A stretch of 15,604 nt of DNA from an uncultured Clostridia bacterium (GCA_947629295.1 CANRDH010000020.1:1-15604); one strand, 5' to 3'; shown: positions 6,968-15,005, counted from the first letter of the stretch. Numbers and translations are program-made. The notes: generated by a model not told the origin, from the letters alone.

Positions 6968-7837
6968 ATGCTTACGTTAGAAGAAATAGAAAATATTACC
7001 TTTCATAAGTCGGGACTCGGAGGCTATAAGATCGACGAGGTTAACAGCTTTGTGGATAAGGTGATAAAAAAGGTCAAGGCACTTGAAAATCAGAACAGAG
7101 AACTTGAAAGCCGGATTGAATCACTGGATAAAACAGTTCAGGAATACAAGGAAAAAGAAGACAGCGTTCAAAGTGCTCTGGTTACGGCCCAGATGACTGC
7201 TAAGCAGATTGTAATGGAGGCAACGGAGAAATCCGATAAACAGCTTTCGGAATCCAAGGAGGAGGCGGAAAGGCTTCTCAACGACGCTAAGGAGCGCTCT
7301 GAAAAGCTCAATGCCGAAACCGACGCAAAAATCGAGGAAAAGATGAATACGGCTATCCGGGAATCGGCTGAAAAAATTGAGGAAAATAACAGAATACTCG
7401 AAGCTCAGAAGAAGAATATAATAAAGCTTATGGGTGAGGCAAATAATTTCCGCAATTCTCTTTTGAGGGCCTATAAAAATCACCTCAGCGTTATAAATTC
7501 CATGGCAAAGGGCGAGGACTTCAAGAAATATCAGAAGGAGCTTGAGGATAATTATCCTGCTATGAAGGGTAATAAGCCCGACCCTGTTTCAAGTTGTAAT
7601 ATTGCCGCCGATGAAGAGCAAAGTCCTGAAGAGAATCAGTCAGACGTTGAGGTTGTATATTCCGGTTCTGAAACAGATGTCACTGAGGAAACTAATGCTC
7701 CACAGAAGGACGAAGCCGAGGACAAATCTAATAAACGCCAACCGATAAATATTTCCGGTTCCGGCAACACAGATAAAGCTGTAGGATCCGGTGCTAATAA
7801 AAACAGTGAAAATGATACGGATAAAAAGAAAAATTAA
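6968..7837 (+). CDS. divIVA: DivIVA-domain cell division / polarity protein
   Basis: DivIVA proteins bind negatively curved membrane at septa and poles and recruit division, chromosome-anchoring or wall-growth factors. The N-terminal lipid-binding domain is clear (FHKSGLGGYKIDEVNSFVD, residues 12-30), followed by a long coiled coil (about 30-185, rich in Glu/Lys/Ala). At 289 residues it is far longer than the 164-residue Bacillus protein. The extra length is a low-complexity acidic, Ser/Asn-rich tail (about 195-289) ending in KKKN. Around the membrane-contact loop, the Phe-Arg pair of Bacillus DivIVA (F17-R18) aligns to Leu-Gly. AGAAAGGG (6953-6960) gives a good ribosome binding site. It sits between sepF and ileS as in Bacillus. 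Division-site selection versus polar growth cannot be told from sequence. Confidence 0.93.
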   Translation: MLTLEEIENITFHKSGLGGYKIDEVNSFVDKVIKKVKALENQNRELESRIESLDKTVQEYKEKEDSVQSALVTAQMTAKQIVMEATEKSDKQLSESKEEAERLLNDAKERSEKLNAETDAKIEEKMNTAIRESAEKIEENNRILEAQKKNIIKLMGEANNFRNSLLRAYKNHLSVINSMAKGEDFKKYQKELEDNYPAMKGNKPDPVSSCNIAADEEQSPEENQSDVEVVYSGSETDVTEETNAPQKDEAEDKSNKRQPINISGSGNTDKAVGSGANKNSENDTDKKKN

Positions 7838-7853
7838 GCAAGAGCTTTCCTTT

Positions 7854-7871
7854 CCGACACAAGTGTGTCGG
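7854..7871 (+). terminator. Hairpin between divIVA and ileS, possible weak terminator
   Basis: CCGACAC (7854-7860) pairs perfectly with GTGTCGG (7865-7871) around an AAGT loop, followed by ATTTTGG. The T run is short, so this may only reduce read-through into ileS or protect the 3' end of the divIVA message. It lies 16 bases after the divIVA stop. Confidence 0.5.
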
Positions 7872-7919
7872 ATTTTGGATTGTAACAATATTTCATCAGC
7901 AAGAGGAGAGAATTAACAA

Positions 7920-10700
7920 ATGCCGCAGGATTATAATAAGACACTTAATCTGCCGAAGACTGATTTCCCCATGAGGGCAGGACTTCCGCAGTCTGAGCCG
8001 GTAACGCTTAAGCGCTGGCAGGATAATAACGCTTATGAAAAGCTTATGGAGCTTAACGAGGGGAAGCCGCTTTATGTTCTTCATGACGGCCCACCGTATG
8101 CAAACGGTGATATACACCTCGGTCATGCCATGAATAAAACACTTAAAGATATAATAGTCAGATACAGAAATATGACGGGCTTCAAATCCCCTTATGTTCC
8201 CGGTTGGGATACCCACGGACTGCCGACTGAGCTCAAGGCAAGAAAAAAGGCGGGGGTCAGCAACAGTGACGCTATATCCGATGTTGAACTTCGTAAAATA
8301 TGCCGTGAATTTGCAATGACATATGTTGATAACCAGCGTGAACAGTTCAAGCGTCTTGGAGGAATAGGTGAATGGGATAATCCTTATATCACACTTACGC
8401 ATGATTTCGAAGCCAAGCAAATAGAGATTTTTGCGGAGATGGCTGATAAGGGGTATATTTACAGAGGACTTAAGCCTGTTTATTGGTGTCCTGACTGTCA
8501 GACTGCGCTTGCCGAGGCTGAAATTGAATATGCCGAGGATCCGTGCCATTCCATTTATGTAAAATTCAGGGTTACCGATGATATGGGTAAGCTTGCTGCT
8601 ATGGGTGCGGATATCAAGAATACCTATTTTGTAATATGGACAACGACAACATGGACGCTTCCTGCGAATGTTGCTATCTGCGTAGGTCCCCGCTTTAATT
8701 ACAGCCTGATTAAATGTGACGGTGAATATTATGTAATGGCTGAGGAACTCTATGCGACGGCTATGGAGGCGGCCGATAAGGGTAATTATGAGGTTATCGG
8801 AACAATCAAGGGCTCTGAGCTTGAATATATGAAAACAGCTCATCCGTTTATTGACAGAACATCTCTCGTTATTGTAGGAGACCATGTAACGCTTGAAAGC
8901 GGTACAGGCTGCGTTCATACGGCTCCGGGTCACGGCGTCGACGACTATAACGTGTGCAGGAATTATGAGGAGCTGCCGATGGTAGTTCCGGTTGACGCAC
9001 AGGGAAGACTTACGGAAGAGGCAGGAATGTTTGCAGGTCTGCTTACGGATGATGCCAATAAGCCTATTGCCGAATATCTCGAAAAAACAGGCGCTCTGTT
9101 TGCGCTTAAGAAAATAATCCACCAATATCCCCATTGCTGGAGATGTAAAAAGCCTGTACTTTTCAGGGCTACAAAGCAGTGGTTCTGCTCCGTTGATGAT
9201 ATTAAAGAGGACGCCGTAAATGAGATAAAGAATATTGAATGGGTGCCTGCATGGGGTGAGGACAGAATTACAGCCATGATCCGTGAAAGAAAGGATTGGT
9301 GTATCTCACGTCAGAGAAAATGGGGCGTTCCGATTCCGATATTCTTCTGTAAGGACTGCGGCGAGCCTATTCTCGATAAGTCTGTTATGCTTCATATATC
9401 CGAATTGTTCGGAAAGTACGGCTCTGATGTTTGGTATGAAAAGGATGCCTCCGAGCTTGTTCCTGAAGGACTCGTATGCCCGAAATGCGGCGCAGGCGAG
9501 TTTGACAAGGAAAAGGATATTATGGATGTATGGTTTGATTCGGGAGTTTCTCATGCAGCGGTTTGTCAGATGCGCCCGTATCTTAAGCACCCTGCCGACC
9601 TTTATCTTGAGGGTGCGGATCAGTACAGAGGCTGGTTCCAGTCGTCACTTCTTACATCAGTTGCTGTTATGGGCAAGGCTCCGTATAAATCGGTCGTAAC
9701 TCACGGTTGGGTTGTCGATATGGAGAAAAAGAAGATGTCCAAGTCGGCAGGAAACGGAGTTACTCCCGCTGAGATAATCAATAAATACGGTGCCGATATT
9801 CTTAGATTGTGGGTAGCTTCAAGCGATTATCACGCAGATGTAAGAATTTCAAATGAAATCCTTGCTCAGCTCAGTGAGGCTTATAGAAAAATTAGAAATA
9901 CTGCCAGATATATTTTAGGAAATATAAGTGACTTTAATCCTGATAATGATTGTGTTTCTAAGTATAAGCTTATGCCTATCGACAAATGGGCACTTATGAA
10001 GCTTGATGAGCTTAATAAGAAGGTAAGACACGGATATGATACCTATGATTTTCATATAGTATATCAGGCAATCCATAATTTCTGCGTTGTGGATATGAGT
10101 AATTTCTATTTTGACGTTCTTAAGGACAGACTTTATACAGAAAAGGCTGACGGAGAAGAACGCCGTGCGGCACAGACCGCTATTTATACAATTCTTGACG
10201 CAATGGCAAGGCTCATATCTCCGATACTTGTATTCACGGCTGACGAAATATGGCAGTATATGCCTCATGACAGCTCAGCAAATCCGGAAAATGTACTTTT
10301 CAATGATATGCCTGAGCTTACGGGGGTTGAATTTGACGAAGGCTTTACCTTAATGTGGGACAGAATACATGAAACAAGGGATACCGTAAAGAAAGCGCTT
10401 GAAGTTGAGATAAAGGGCAAGAAGCTTCGTTCCTCACTCGAGGCTAAGGTCGTTTTGAAATGCTGCGGAGAGCAGTATGACTTCCTTAAATCCGTTGAGC
10501 AGGAGCTTGCCGCTGCATTTATCGTATCTGCCGTTGAAATTGTCAATTCCGATAATGAAGGACTTGAGGTTGAGATAAGTGAAGCAGAGGGAGAGAAATG
10601 CGAACGCTGCTGGATTTTTAGCAATACAGTCGGAAAAAATTGCAATCATCCCACACTTTGCAGCCGTTGTGCGGGCGTTATTGAAGCTATGAACGGTTAA
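7920..10700 (+). CDS. ileS: Isoleucine--tRNA ligase
   Basis: Class I aminoacyl-tRNA synthetase that charges tRNA-Ile and edits mischarged valine. The 926-residue protein is complete. It has the HIGH-type motif HLGH (residues 66-69, in PPYANGDIHLGH), the CP1 editing region with the TTTTWTLPANVAI segment, the WCISRQRKWGVPIP block, and KMSKS (605-609). The C-terminal zinc site has four cysteines (894, 897, 914, 917). Length and the zinc-binding tail match the usual bacterial (E. coli/Bacillus-like) form rather than the eukaryote-like one. GAGGAG (7903-7908) precedes the ATG. Many Clostridia control ileS with a T-box; here only 82 bp separate it from divIVA and no T-box is seen, so expression probably follows the cluster promoter. 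Confidence 0.98.
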   Translation: MPQDYNKTLNLPKTDFPMRAGLPQSEPVTLKRWQDNNAYEKLMELNEGKPLYVLHDGPPYANGDIHLGHAMNKTLKDIIVRYRNMTGFKSPYVPGWDTHGLPTELKARKKAGVSNSDAISDVELRKICREFAMTYVDNQREQFKRLGGIGEWDNPYITLTHDFEAKQIEIFAEMADKGYIYRGLKPVYWCPDCQTALAEAEIEYAEDPCHSIYVKFRVTDDMGKLAAMGADIKNTYFVIWTTTTWTLPANVAICVGPRFNYSLIKCDGEYYVMAEELYATAMEAADKGNYEVIGTIKGSELEYMKTAHPFIDRTSLVIVGDHVTLESGTGCVHTAPGHGVDDYNVCRNYEELPMVVPVDAQGRLTEEAGMFAGLLTDDANKPIAEYLEKTGALFALKKIIHQYPHCWRCKKPVLFRATKQWFCSVDDIKEDAVNEIKNIEWVPAWGEDRITAMIRERKDWCISRQRKWGVPIPIFFCKDCGEPILDKSVMLHISELFGKYGSDVWYEKDASELVPEGLVCPKCGAGEFDKEKDIMDVWFDSGVSHAAVCQMRPYLKHPADLYLEGADQYRGWFQSSLLTSVAVMGKAPYKSVVTHGWVVDMEKKKMSKSAGNGVTPAEIINKYGADILRLWVASSDYHADVRISNEILAQLSEAYRKIRNTARYILGNISDFNPDNDCVSKYKLMPIDKWALMKLDELNKKVRHGYDTYDFHIVYQAIHNFCVVDMSNFYFDVLKDRLYTEKADGEERRAAQTAIYTILDAMARLISPILVFTADEIWQYMPHDSSANPENVLFNDMPELTGVEFDEGFTLMWDRIHETRDTVKKALEVEIKGKKLRSSLEAKVVLKCCGEQYDFLKSVEQELAAAFIVSAVEIVNSDNEGLEVEISEAEGEKCERCWIFSNTVGKNCNHPTLCSRCAGVIEAMNG

Positions 10701-10722
10701 TATTACAAAAAAATAATTGCAA

Positions 10723-10752
10723 TAAGCGGTGTATCTGCGGATGCACCGCTTA
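10723..10752 (+). other. Stable UNCG-loop hairpin between ileS and lspA
   Basis: TAAGCGGTG (10723-10731) pairs with CACCGCTTA (10744-10752). The stem continues inward through a G-U pair, two A-U pairs and a C-G pair, closing a UGCG tetraloop: 13 pairs with a C(UNCG)G loop, one of the most stable RNA folds. It is not followed by a T run, so it is unlikely to be an ordinary terminator. It ends six bases before the AGGAGGGGAGG ribosome binding site region of lspA. A role in RNA processing, attenuation or 3'-end protection of the ileS message is inference. Confidence 0.6.
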
Positions 10753-10775
10753 GTTGTAGGAGGGGAGGAGAAGCT

Positions 10776-11273
10776 ATGGCCGTGGCTGTAGTGCTTATTG
10801 CCGCAGTACTTATTGCTGCTGTTGACCAGATAATAAAATATTTCATATATGCAAATATGAGCCCCGCGGGGAGGATAGCAGTAATTGAAAATCTGTTTTC
10901 ACTTGTTTATACGGAAAACAGGGGCGCCGCATTCGGTATTTTTCAAAACGGGACTATAATATTTTGCATGATCACAGGAGCGCTTATCGGGGTTTTCTTA
11001 TATCTTCTCATAAAGAAAAAATTTAAGGGTAAGCTTTTTTACACTTCCGTCGCTTTGATTTTAGGCGGCGGTGTGGGTAACCTTATAGACAGGATATTCA
11101 GAGGCTTTGTTATAGATTATCTTTCTGTTTCATTTTTTCCTCCGGTATGCAATTTTGCAGACTATTGTGTAACGATAGGTGCTGTATTGTTTATGATTTG
11201 TATACTTTTTTCACCTGAAATATCTAAAAAGAAAAATGACAGCGATGATAACGGGGAAGAAGAAAATGAATGA
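10776..11273 (+). CDS. lspA: Lipoprotein signal peptidase (signal peptidase II)
   Basis: LspA is an integral membrane aspartic protease that removes the signal peptide of diacylglyceryl-modified prolipoproteins just before the lipid-carrying cysteine. The 165-residue protein has four membrane segments and all family motifs: VDQIIKY (D17), ENRGAAFGIF (residues 47-56), GNLIDR with catalytic D105, and NFAD with catalytic D129. The tail is short and charged. A purine-rich AGGAGGGGAGGAG precedes the ATG. It lies 75 bp after ileS and its end overlaps the pseudouridine synthase gene by 8 bp. The lipoprotein encoded at 12266-12874 is a plausible substrate in this window. Confidence 0.97.
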   Translation: MAVAVVLIAAVLIAAVDQIIKYFIYANMSPAGRIAVIENLFSLVYTENRGAAFGIFQNGTIIFCMITGALIGVFLYLLIKKKFKGKLFYTSVALILGGGVGNLIDRIFRGFVIDYLSVSFFPPVCNFADYCVTIGAVLFMICILFSPEISKKKNDSDDNGEEENE

Positions 11274-12189
11274 AAAAAGCTATGTGGTCAGTGATGAAAA
11301 TAGTGGAGAGAGGATAGACAGCTATATTGCGGCGGCGGAGGAGGAGCTTTCAAGATCGGCTGCCGCAAAGCTTATTTCTGACGGCTTTGTATCGGTAAAT
11401 GGCAAACTGCCCGCTAAGAATTATAAGCTGAAAGCGGGAGACTGTATTGTTATGACAGTACCCGAACCTGTTTTACCGCAGGCTCTGCCGGAGAATATCC
11501 CGCTTGACATTGTGTATGAGGACGATGATTTGCTGGTAGTGAATAAACCAAAGAATATGGTTGTTCATCCTGCGGTGGGAAATTATACGGGTACTCTTGT
11601 AAACGCATTGCTTTATCATTGTAAGGGAAGTCTTTCCGGAATAAACGGAGTGCTTCGTCCCGGTATTGTTCATAGGATAGATAAGGACACAAGCGGTCTT
11701 TTGATTGTGGCAAAAAATGATTTTTCTCACCGTCTGCTTGCCGAGCAGATAAAGGCTCATAGCTTTACAAGAAAATATCAGGCTGTGGTTTACGGGAATT
11801 TCAAAAATGACGAGGGCGTGATAAATGCGCCCATTGGCAGACATCCCGTTGAGCGCAAAAAAATGACTGTCACGGAAAAAAACTCCAAAAATGCGCTAAC
11901 CCACTATAGGGTATTGGGCAGATATACAGGCTTCACTCATCTTGAGCTTATTCTTGAAACCGGAAGAACACATCAGATACGTGTGCATATGGCACATATA
12001 GGACATCCGGTTGCAGGTGACCCTGTTTACGGGCCCGGGAAGGTTATTAAATCATTATCAGGGCAATGTCTGCACGCTTATTATATCTCATTCACACATC
12101 CGAGAACCGGGGAAATAATAGAACTGTCAACGGATTTGCCTGAGTATTTTACGAATTTTTTGAAGTCACTGGAAAAAAACAGCATATAG
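11266..12189 (+). CDS. RluA/RluD-family RNA pseudouridine synthase (YlyB-like)
   Basis: The enzyme isomerises specific uridines to pseudouridine, most likely in 23S rRNA. It has an N-terminal S4 RNA-binding domain (about residues 13-75), then the RluA-type catalytic domain with YEDDDLLVVNKPKNMVVHP and the catalytic block RPGIVHRIDKDTSG, with catalytic Asp at 139. Further on come ETGRTHQIRVHMAHIGHPVAGDPVYG and the closing LHAYYISFTHPRTG segment. I placed the start at ATG 11266, preceded by GGGGAAG (11253-11259), instead of 11236, because MNEKSYVVSDENSGERID is the usual family beginning. It overlaps the end of lspA by 8 bp, and lspA followed by this gene is the Bacillus lspA-ylyB pair. The exact target uridine cannot be read from sequence. 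Confidence 0.92.
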   Translation: MNEKSYVVSDENSGERIDSYIAAAEEELSRSAAAKLISDGFVSVNGKLPAKNYKLKAGDCIVMTVPEPVLPQALPENIPLDIVYEDDDLLVVNKPKNMVVHPAVGNYTGTLVNALLYHCKGSLSGINGVLRPGIVHRIDKDTSGLLIVAKNDFSHRLLAEQIKAHSFTRKYQAVVYGNFKNDEGVINAPIGRHPVERKKMTVTEKNSKNALTHYRVLGRYTGFTHLELILETGRTHQIRVHMAHIGHPVAGDPVYGPGKVIKSLSGQCLHAYYISFTHPRTGEIIELSTDLPEYFTNFLKSLEKNSI

Positions 12190-12198
12190 AATAGCTAA

Positions 12199-12245
12199 AC
12201 CCCCGCACTGTTCCGGCTCTGTCATGAACCGTTTCGTGCGGGGGT
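12199..12245. terminator. Hairpin terminator between convergent genes
   Basis: A perfect 10-bp GC-rich stem, ACCCCCGCAC (12199-12208) with GTGCGGGGGT (12236-12245), lies 9 bp after the stop of the pseudouridine synthase gene and 20 bp beyond the stop of the oppositely oriented lipoprotein gene. Neither side has a long T run (TTTAGC on the minus-strand side), but the position between two converging genes supports shared use. Confidence 0.65.
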
Positions 12246-12265
12246 ATCGGTATATAAAATCAGAA

Positions 12266-12874
12266 TTATGCTACTGTTATCTTATTGAAAACCGAATCAT
12301 ATTTTTTTGTTTCACTTTCTTTGAAGTATAGGATTGCTTCATTATAGCCCTTGTCGGTAATAATTGCCCTCATATAACATAGCGATTTATTTCCCGAACT
12401 GTCTGTTATGGAGGATTTGCATATTATATTCTTTGAATCGTTTACAAAAACTTCTGCTTTGGGATATTTTTCTTTAAGATAGCCGACAAAGGATTCTCTG
12501 TCTATACCTTCATTTTTCACTGCTTCAATCTGTAATGTAGCAGTACCGTCGGAATTCTGAAGATATATTCCGTCCGCAGGATTATATTCCGTGCAAAGTA
12601 CCGAAAAATCTTCGGGAAATACCGCCGAAACAGCTCCGGTACTGCTTGTGTATTTCAAATATCCGTTTTTGTCCTCTATAACGCCGTCCGGAAGAGAAAT
12701 TTCCTCATCGCTTGGCTGAGGGACGCTTATTTCAATGATTTCCTCAGAGCTCTCTGCTGATGACATTACAGATGCCGCTCCCGGCACGGAGGTGTCCTCT
12801 GATTTCTGCTGAGTGCATCCAAAGACGCCTGTTATGAATAATATGAATACAGCGACTGTCATAAGCTTTTTCAT
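12266..12874 (-). CDS. Putative lipoprotein of unknown function
   Basis: A 202-residue protein with a lipoprotein signal peptide: MKK, a hydrophobic stretch to residue 19, and a lipobox-like VFGC with Cys20. The Phe at position -2 is unusual. A Ser/Glu/Pro-rich linker follows (about 21-65), then a roughly 135-residue globular domain from GYLKYTSSTG to the end. Its pattern (an aromatic, PEDF turn, later ESFVGYLKEKYP helix, then an AILYFKESETKKYDSVFNKI ending) recalls PsbP/Mog1-like or DUF1795-type folds; that is a guess from shape only. GGAGG sits 7 nt upstream of the ATG. The gene starts 17 bp after the helicase stop, so the two are probably cotranscribed. It should be anchored to the outer face of the membrane. 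Confidence 0.7.
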   Translation of the reverse strand: MKKLMTVAVFILFITGVFGCTQQKSEDTSVPGAASVMSSAESSEEIIEISVPQPSDEEISLPDGVIEDKNGYLKYTSSTGAVSAVFPEDFSVLCTEYNPADGIYLQNSDGTATLQIEAVKNEGIDRESFVGYLKEKYPKAEVFVNDSKNIICKSSITDSSGNKSLCYMRAIITDKGYNEAILYFKESETKKYDSVFNKITVA

Positions 12875-12891
12875 AAATATGCCTCCAAAAA

Positions 12892-14628
12892 TTATCCATG
12901 CCGTTTTGATGCCCTTTTATAGGATTTTTCGGCATTTTTCCTTTTGCTGTCGTTTTTGCCCCTTATGCTCCTTTTTTTGTTATTATAATTATCCTGTCTG
13001 TTACCGCGATGACCTCTCTGTCTTGACATTTCCTCATACAATACTGCTTTAATTGGCTTTCCGCAGACCTTCGCCCCGTACATTCTGTCAAGTACCTCAT
13101 CTACCGAATCAGTCGGTACAGCTACAATCGAGTAATCGTCATATATCTCTATTTTTCCGATATCACCGCCGCTTAAAAGGCTTTTTTCTGTTATGCAGCC
13201 TACAATATGATTTGGTGCTATACGGCTCGCCCTGCCTATATTGAGCATGATCTTGCTGAAGTCGGTAATGCCGCCTCTTGATTTGCGTTTTCTGTCGGTT
13301 TCAATATCCCTGACTTTTATTTCCTTTCCGGAAAAACATTTTTGAAGTGCAGCCGCTGCGACATCAAAAAGGGAATATCCCTGTGAAAGCAGGCTGTTTA
13401 CCATATCCCTGTATCTGTCATGGATAGGTTCGTCAAGTACAGAGGAAATATCGGAAATATTTTTTTCGGCAATACGGTTATTAATATCCTCGCCTGAGGG
13501 AACAGGGATTTCCGTTATTTTGCTTTTGGTGTTACGGACAATATCCATAAGGGAATATACCTGCCGCCTGCCGCTGCATAGGGTAACGGAGGTTCCTTCC
13601 TTTCCGACGCGTCCCGTTCTGCCTATTCTGTGAACATAGTATTCGTTATTTTGCGGAATATCATAATTGAATACATATTCCACATCATTAACGTCAATTC
13701 CTCTTGCAGCAACATCCGTAGCTACAAGTATGGAAACGGAGCCGTTCCTGAATCTGTCCATGATTGCTGTCCGCTGCGACTGTTTAAGGTCGCCGTGCAG
13801 TGCGTCAGCATCAAAGCCTTCCTTATTAAGTTCTACAGCAAGCTCCTCCGCCATTTTCTTCGTATTACAGAATATTATACAAAGGGTAGGTGAATAATAA
13901 TACAGCAGCAGCTTCAGAGCATCCGTTTTTCTTCCCATGGGAACATCAACATAAAGCTGTTTTATGTTATCAAGTGTAAGCTTGCGGCTGTCTGTTTCAA
14001 TAACAACAGGGTTTTTCTGAAATTCCTGCGTTATGGACATAACAGAGGGCGGCATGGTAGCGGAAAAAAGAACAGTCTGTCTATTTTCGGGGGTTTCACG
14101 GAGAATGGTTTCCATATCCTCTTTAAAGCCCATGCTCAGCATTTCGTCTGCCTCATCAAGAACGGCAAGCTTTATATTGTCAAGCTTAAGAGTTCTTCTT
14201 CTGATGTGGTCCATTATTCTCCCCGGAGTCCCGACGATAATATTCGCTCTTTTAAGCCTTGCAATCTGCTTATCCATAGGTGCGCCGCCATATATTTCGA
14301 CAGGACGTATACCCTCGCAGTATTTGGTAAGCTTTCTTATTTCTCCGCAGCACTGCATTGCAAGCTCTCTTGTTGGGAGCATAATCAATACAAGCGCTTT
14401 GGATTTATCCTCTATATTCCTTATCATTTCTATAGCGGGTATGGCAAATGCCATGGTTTTGCCCGTGCCGGTCTGTGAGCGGCCTATAACATCAATTCCC
14501 AAACGAACCATGGGTATTGCCTTTGCCTGTATTGCGGTCGGTGTTTCAAAGCCCATGGCGTCAATAGCCTTTTTTATCTCATCCGAAAGGCAAAGTTCAT
14601 CAAAGCTTCTCTTATTTTCCTGTGTCAT
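12892..14628 (-). CDS. DEAD-box ATP-dependent RNA helicase with DbpA-type RNA-binding domain
   Basis: DEAD-box helicases unwind short RNA duplexes using ATP; bacterial members act in ribosome assembly, RNA decay and cold adaptation. All core motifs are present in the 578-residue protein: Q motif (F9 to Q34), Walker A SQTGTGKT (51-58), PTRELA, TPGR, DEAD (158-161), SAT (189-191), ATDVAARGID (303-312) and HRIGRTGR (333-340). Residues about 460-535 form a DbpA-type RNA-binding domain (FSKIMLNIGRAS ... ENHIVG-like ... KIEIYDDYSIVAVP). The last 40 residues are a basic Arg/Lys/Asn/Gly tail that probably adds non-specific RNA affinity. Ribosome binding site GAGGAAAG precedes the ATG. The CshA/DeaD/DbpA group fits; which subtype cannot be decided. 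A lipoprotein gene follows in the same direction. Confidence 0.95.
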   Translation of the reverse strand: MTQENKRSFDELCLSDEIKKAIDAMGFETPTAIQAKAIPMVRLGIDVIGRSQTGTGKTMAFAIPAIEMIRNIEDKSKALVLIMLPTRELAMQCCGEIRKLTKYCEGIRPVEIYGGAPMDKQIARLKRANIIVGTPGRIMDHIRRRTLKLDNIKLAVLDEADEMLSMGFKEDMETILRETPENRQTVLFSATMPPSVMSITQEFQKNPVVIETDSRKLTLDNIKQLYVDVPMGRKTDALKLLLYYYSPTLCIIFCNTKKMAEELAVELNKEGFDADALHGDLKQSQRTAIMDRFRNGSVSILVATDVAARGIDVNDVEYVFNYDIPQNNEYYVHRIGRTGRVGKEGTSVTLCSGRRQVYSLMDIVRNTKSKITEIPVPSGEDINNRIAEKNISDISSVLDEPIHDRYRDMVNSLLSQGYSLFDVAAAALQKCFSGKEIKVRDIETDRKRKSRGGITDFSKIMLNIGRASRIAPNHIVGCITEKSLLSGGDIGKIEIYDDYSIVAVPTDSVDEVLDRMYGAKVCGKPIKAVLYEEMSRQRGHRGNRQDNYNNKKRSIRGKNDSKRKNAEKSYKRASKRHG

Positions 14629-14668
14629 ATTCTTTCCTCAATCCCGATTATCTGTATTTAACCTATTC

Positions 14669-14697
14669 ATTTTATCAAAGAAACCGTAATTTGTCAA
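14669..14697 (-). promoter_or_regulatory. Sigma-A type promoter for the helicase gene
   Basis: On the minus strand TTGACA (14692-14697) and TAAAAT (14669-14674) are separated by exactly 17 bp, giving a start site near 14662 and a leader of roughly 35 nt before the helicase ATG at 14628. The -35 box is perfect and the -10 box has five of six consensus bases. Confidence 0.75.
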
Positions 14698-14897
14698 ATT
14701 TATTATGAATAATTATACCCGTGATTGTGAATAAGAAATATTTTCTCAAAAAATCAATATTCAGCTGGAAGTTTTTTTATTTTTGAAACCACAACAGATA
14801 TTATAATTTACACCACCGGATACAATATGTAGTTTTTTGTAAAAAGTCAGTTGTAAATATATACATAAAGTTAAATGTATCAAACTGGTTTTTTTGT

Positions 14898-14910
14898 TTG
14901 TTTTAAACAA
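14898..14910. repeat. Short palindrome upstream of pflB (possible operator)
   Basis: TTGTTT and AAACAA flank a single T: a 13-bp perfect palindrome. The half sites recall those of the NADH-sensing repressor Rex (TTGTTAA...TTAACAA), but the spacing is too short for a standard site, so binding by Rex is doubtful. It lies about 27 bp upstream of the pflB -35 box. Confidence 0.35.
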
Positions 14911-14920
14911 GAATATATTT

Positions 14921-14959
14921 TAGCTGTTTTAAAGTGTTGACAAAAGTATAAAACAGCTA
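14921..14959. repeat. 11-bp inverted repeat spanning the pflB -35 box
   Basis: TAGCTGTTTTA (14921-14931) and TAAAACAGCTA (14949-14959) are perfect inverted copies separated by 17 bp, with the TTGACA box in the spacer and the downstream arm filling much of the -35/-10 interval. A protein bound here would compete with RNA polymerase, so a repressor site is plausible. As RNA it would only form if transcription began further upstream. Confidence 0.6.
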
Positions 14960-14965
14960 TATGCT
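14937..14965 (+). promoter_or_regulatory. Candidate promoter for pflB
   Basis: A perfect TTGACA (14937-14942) is followed after 17 bp by TATGCT (14960-14965), which matches the -10 consensus at four of six positions. An alternative -10 such as TATATT (14967-14972) would need too long a spacer. Predicted start near 14972 leaves about 80 nt of leader. A weak -10 with a perfect -35 suits a promoter that needs control. Confidence 0.5.
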
Positions 14966-15005
14966 ATATATTAAATAAAGTAATAATAAATATTAATTTT
15001 ATATG

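Noticed and set aside
7896..9134. 412-codon open frame on the minus strand
   Set aside because: Lies entirely opposite ileS, which is unambiguous by motif; composition is that of an antisense shadow and no family motif is visible.
11236..11265. Earlier ATG at 11236 for the pseudouridine synthase
   Set aside because: It would add ten residues unlike the family and has no good ribosome binding site, whereas ATG 11266 has GGGGAAG upstream and the usual N-terminus.
14033..14689. 218-codon open frame on the plus strand opposite the helicase gene
   Set aside because: Antisense shadow of the conserved helicase motifs; the Ser/Ile-rich translation matches no family I know, and it runs through the helicase promoter.
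14898..14910. Rex operator upstream of pflB
   Set aside because: Half sites look similar but the spacing is one base instead of the several expected in the 18-bp site, so I list it only as a palindrome.
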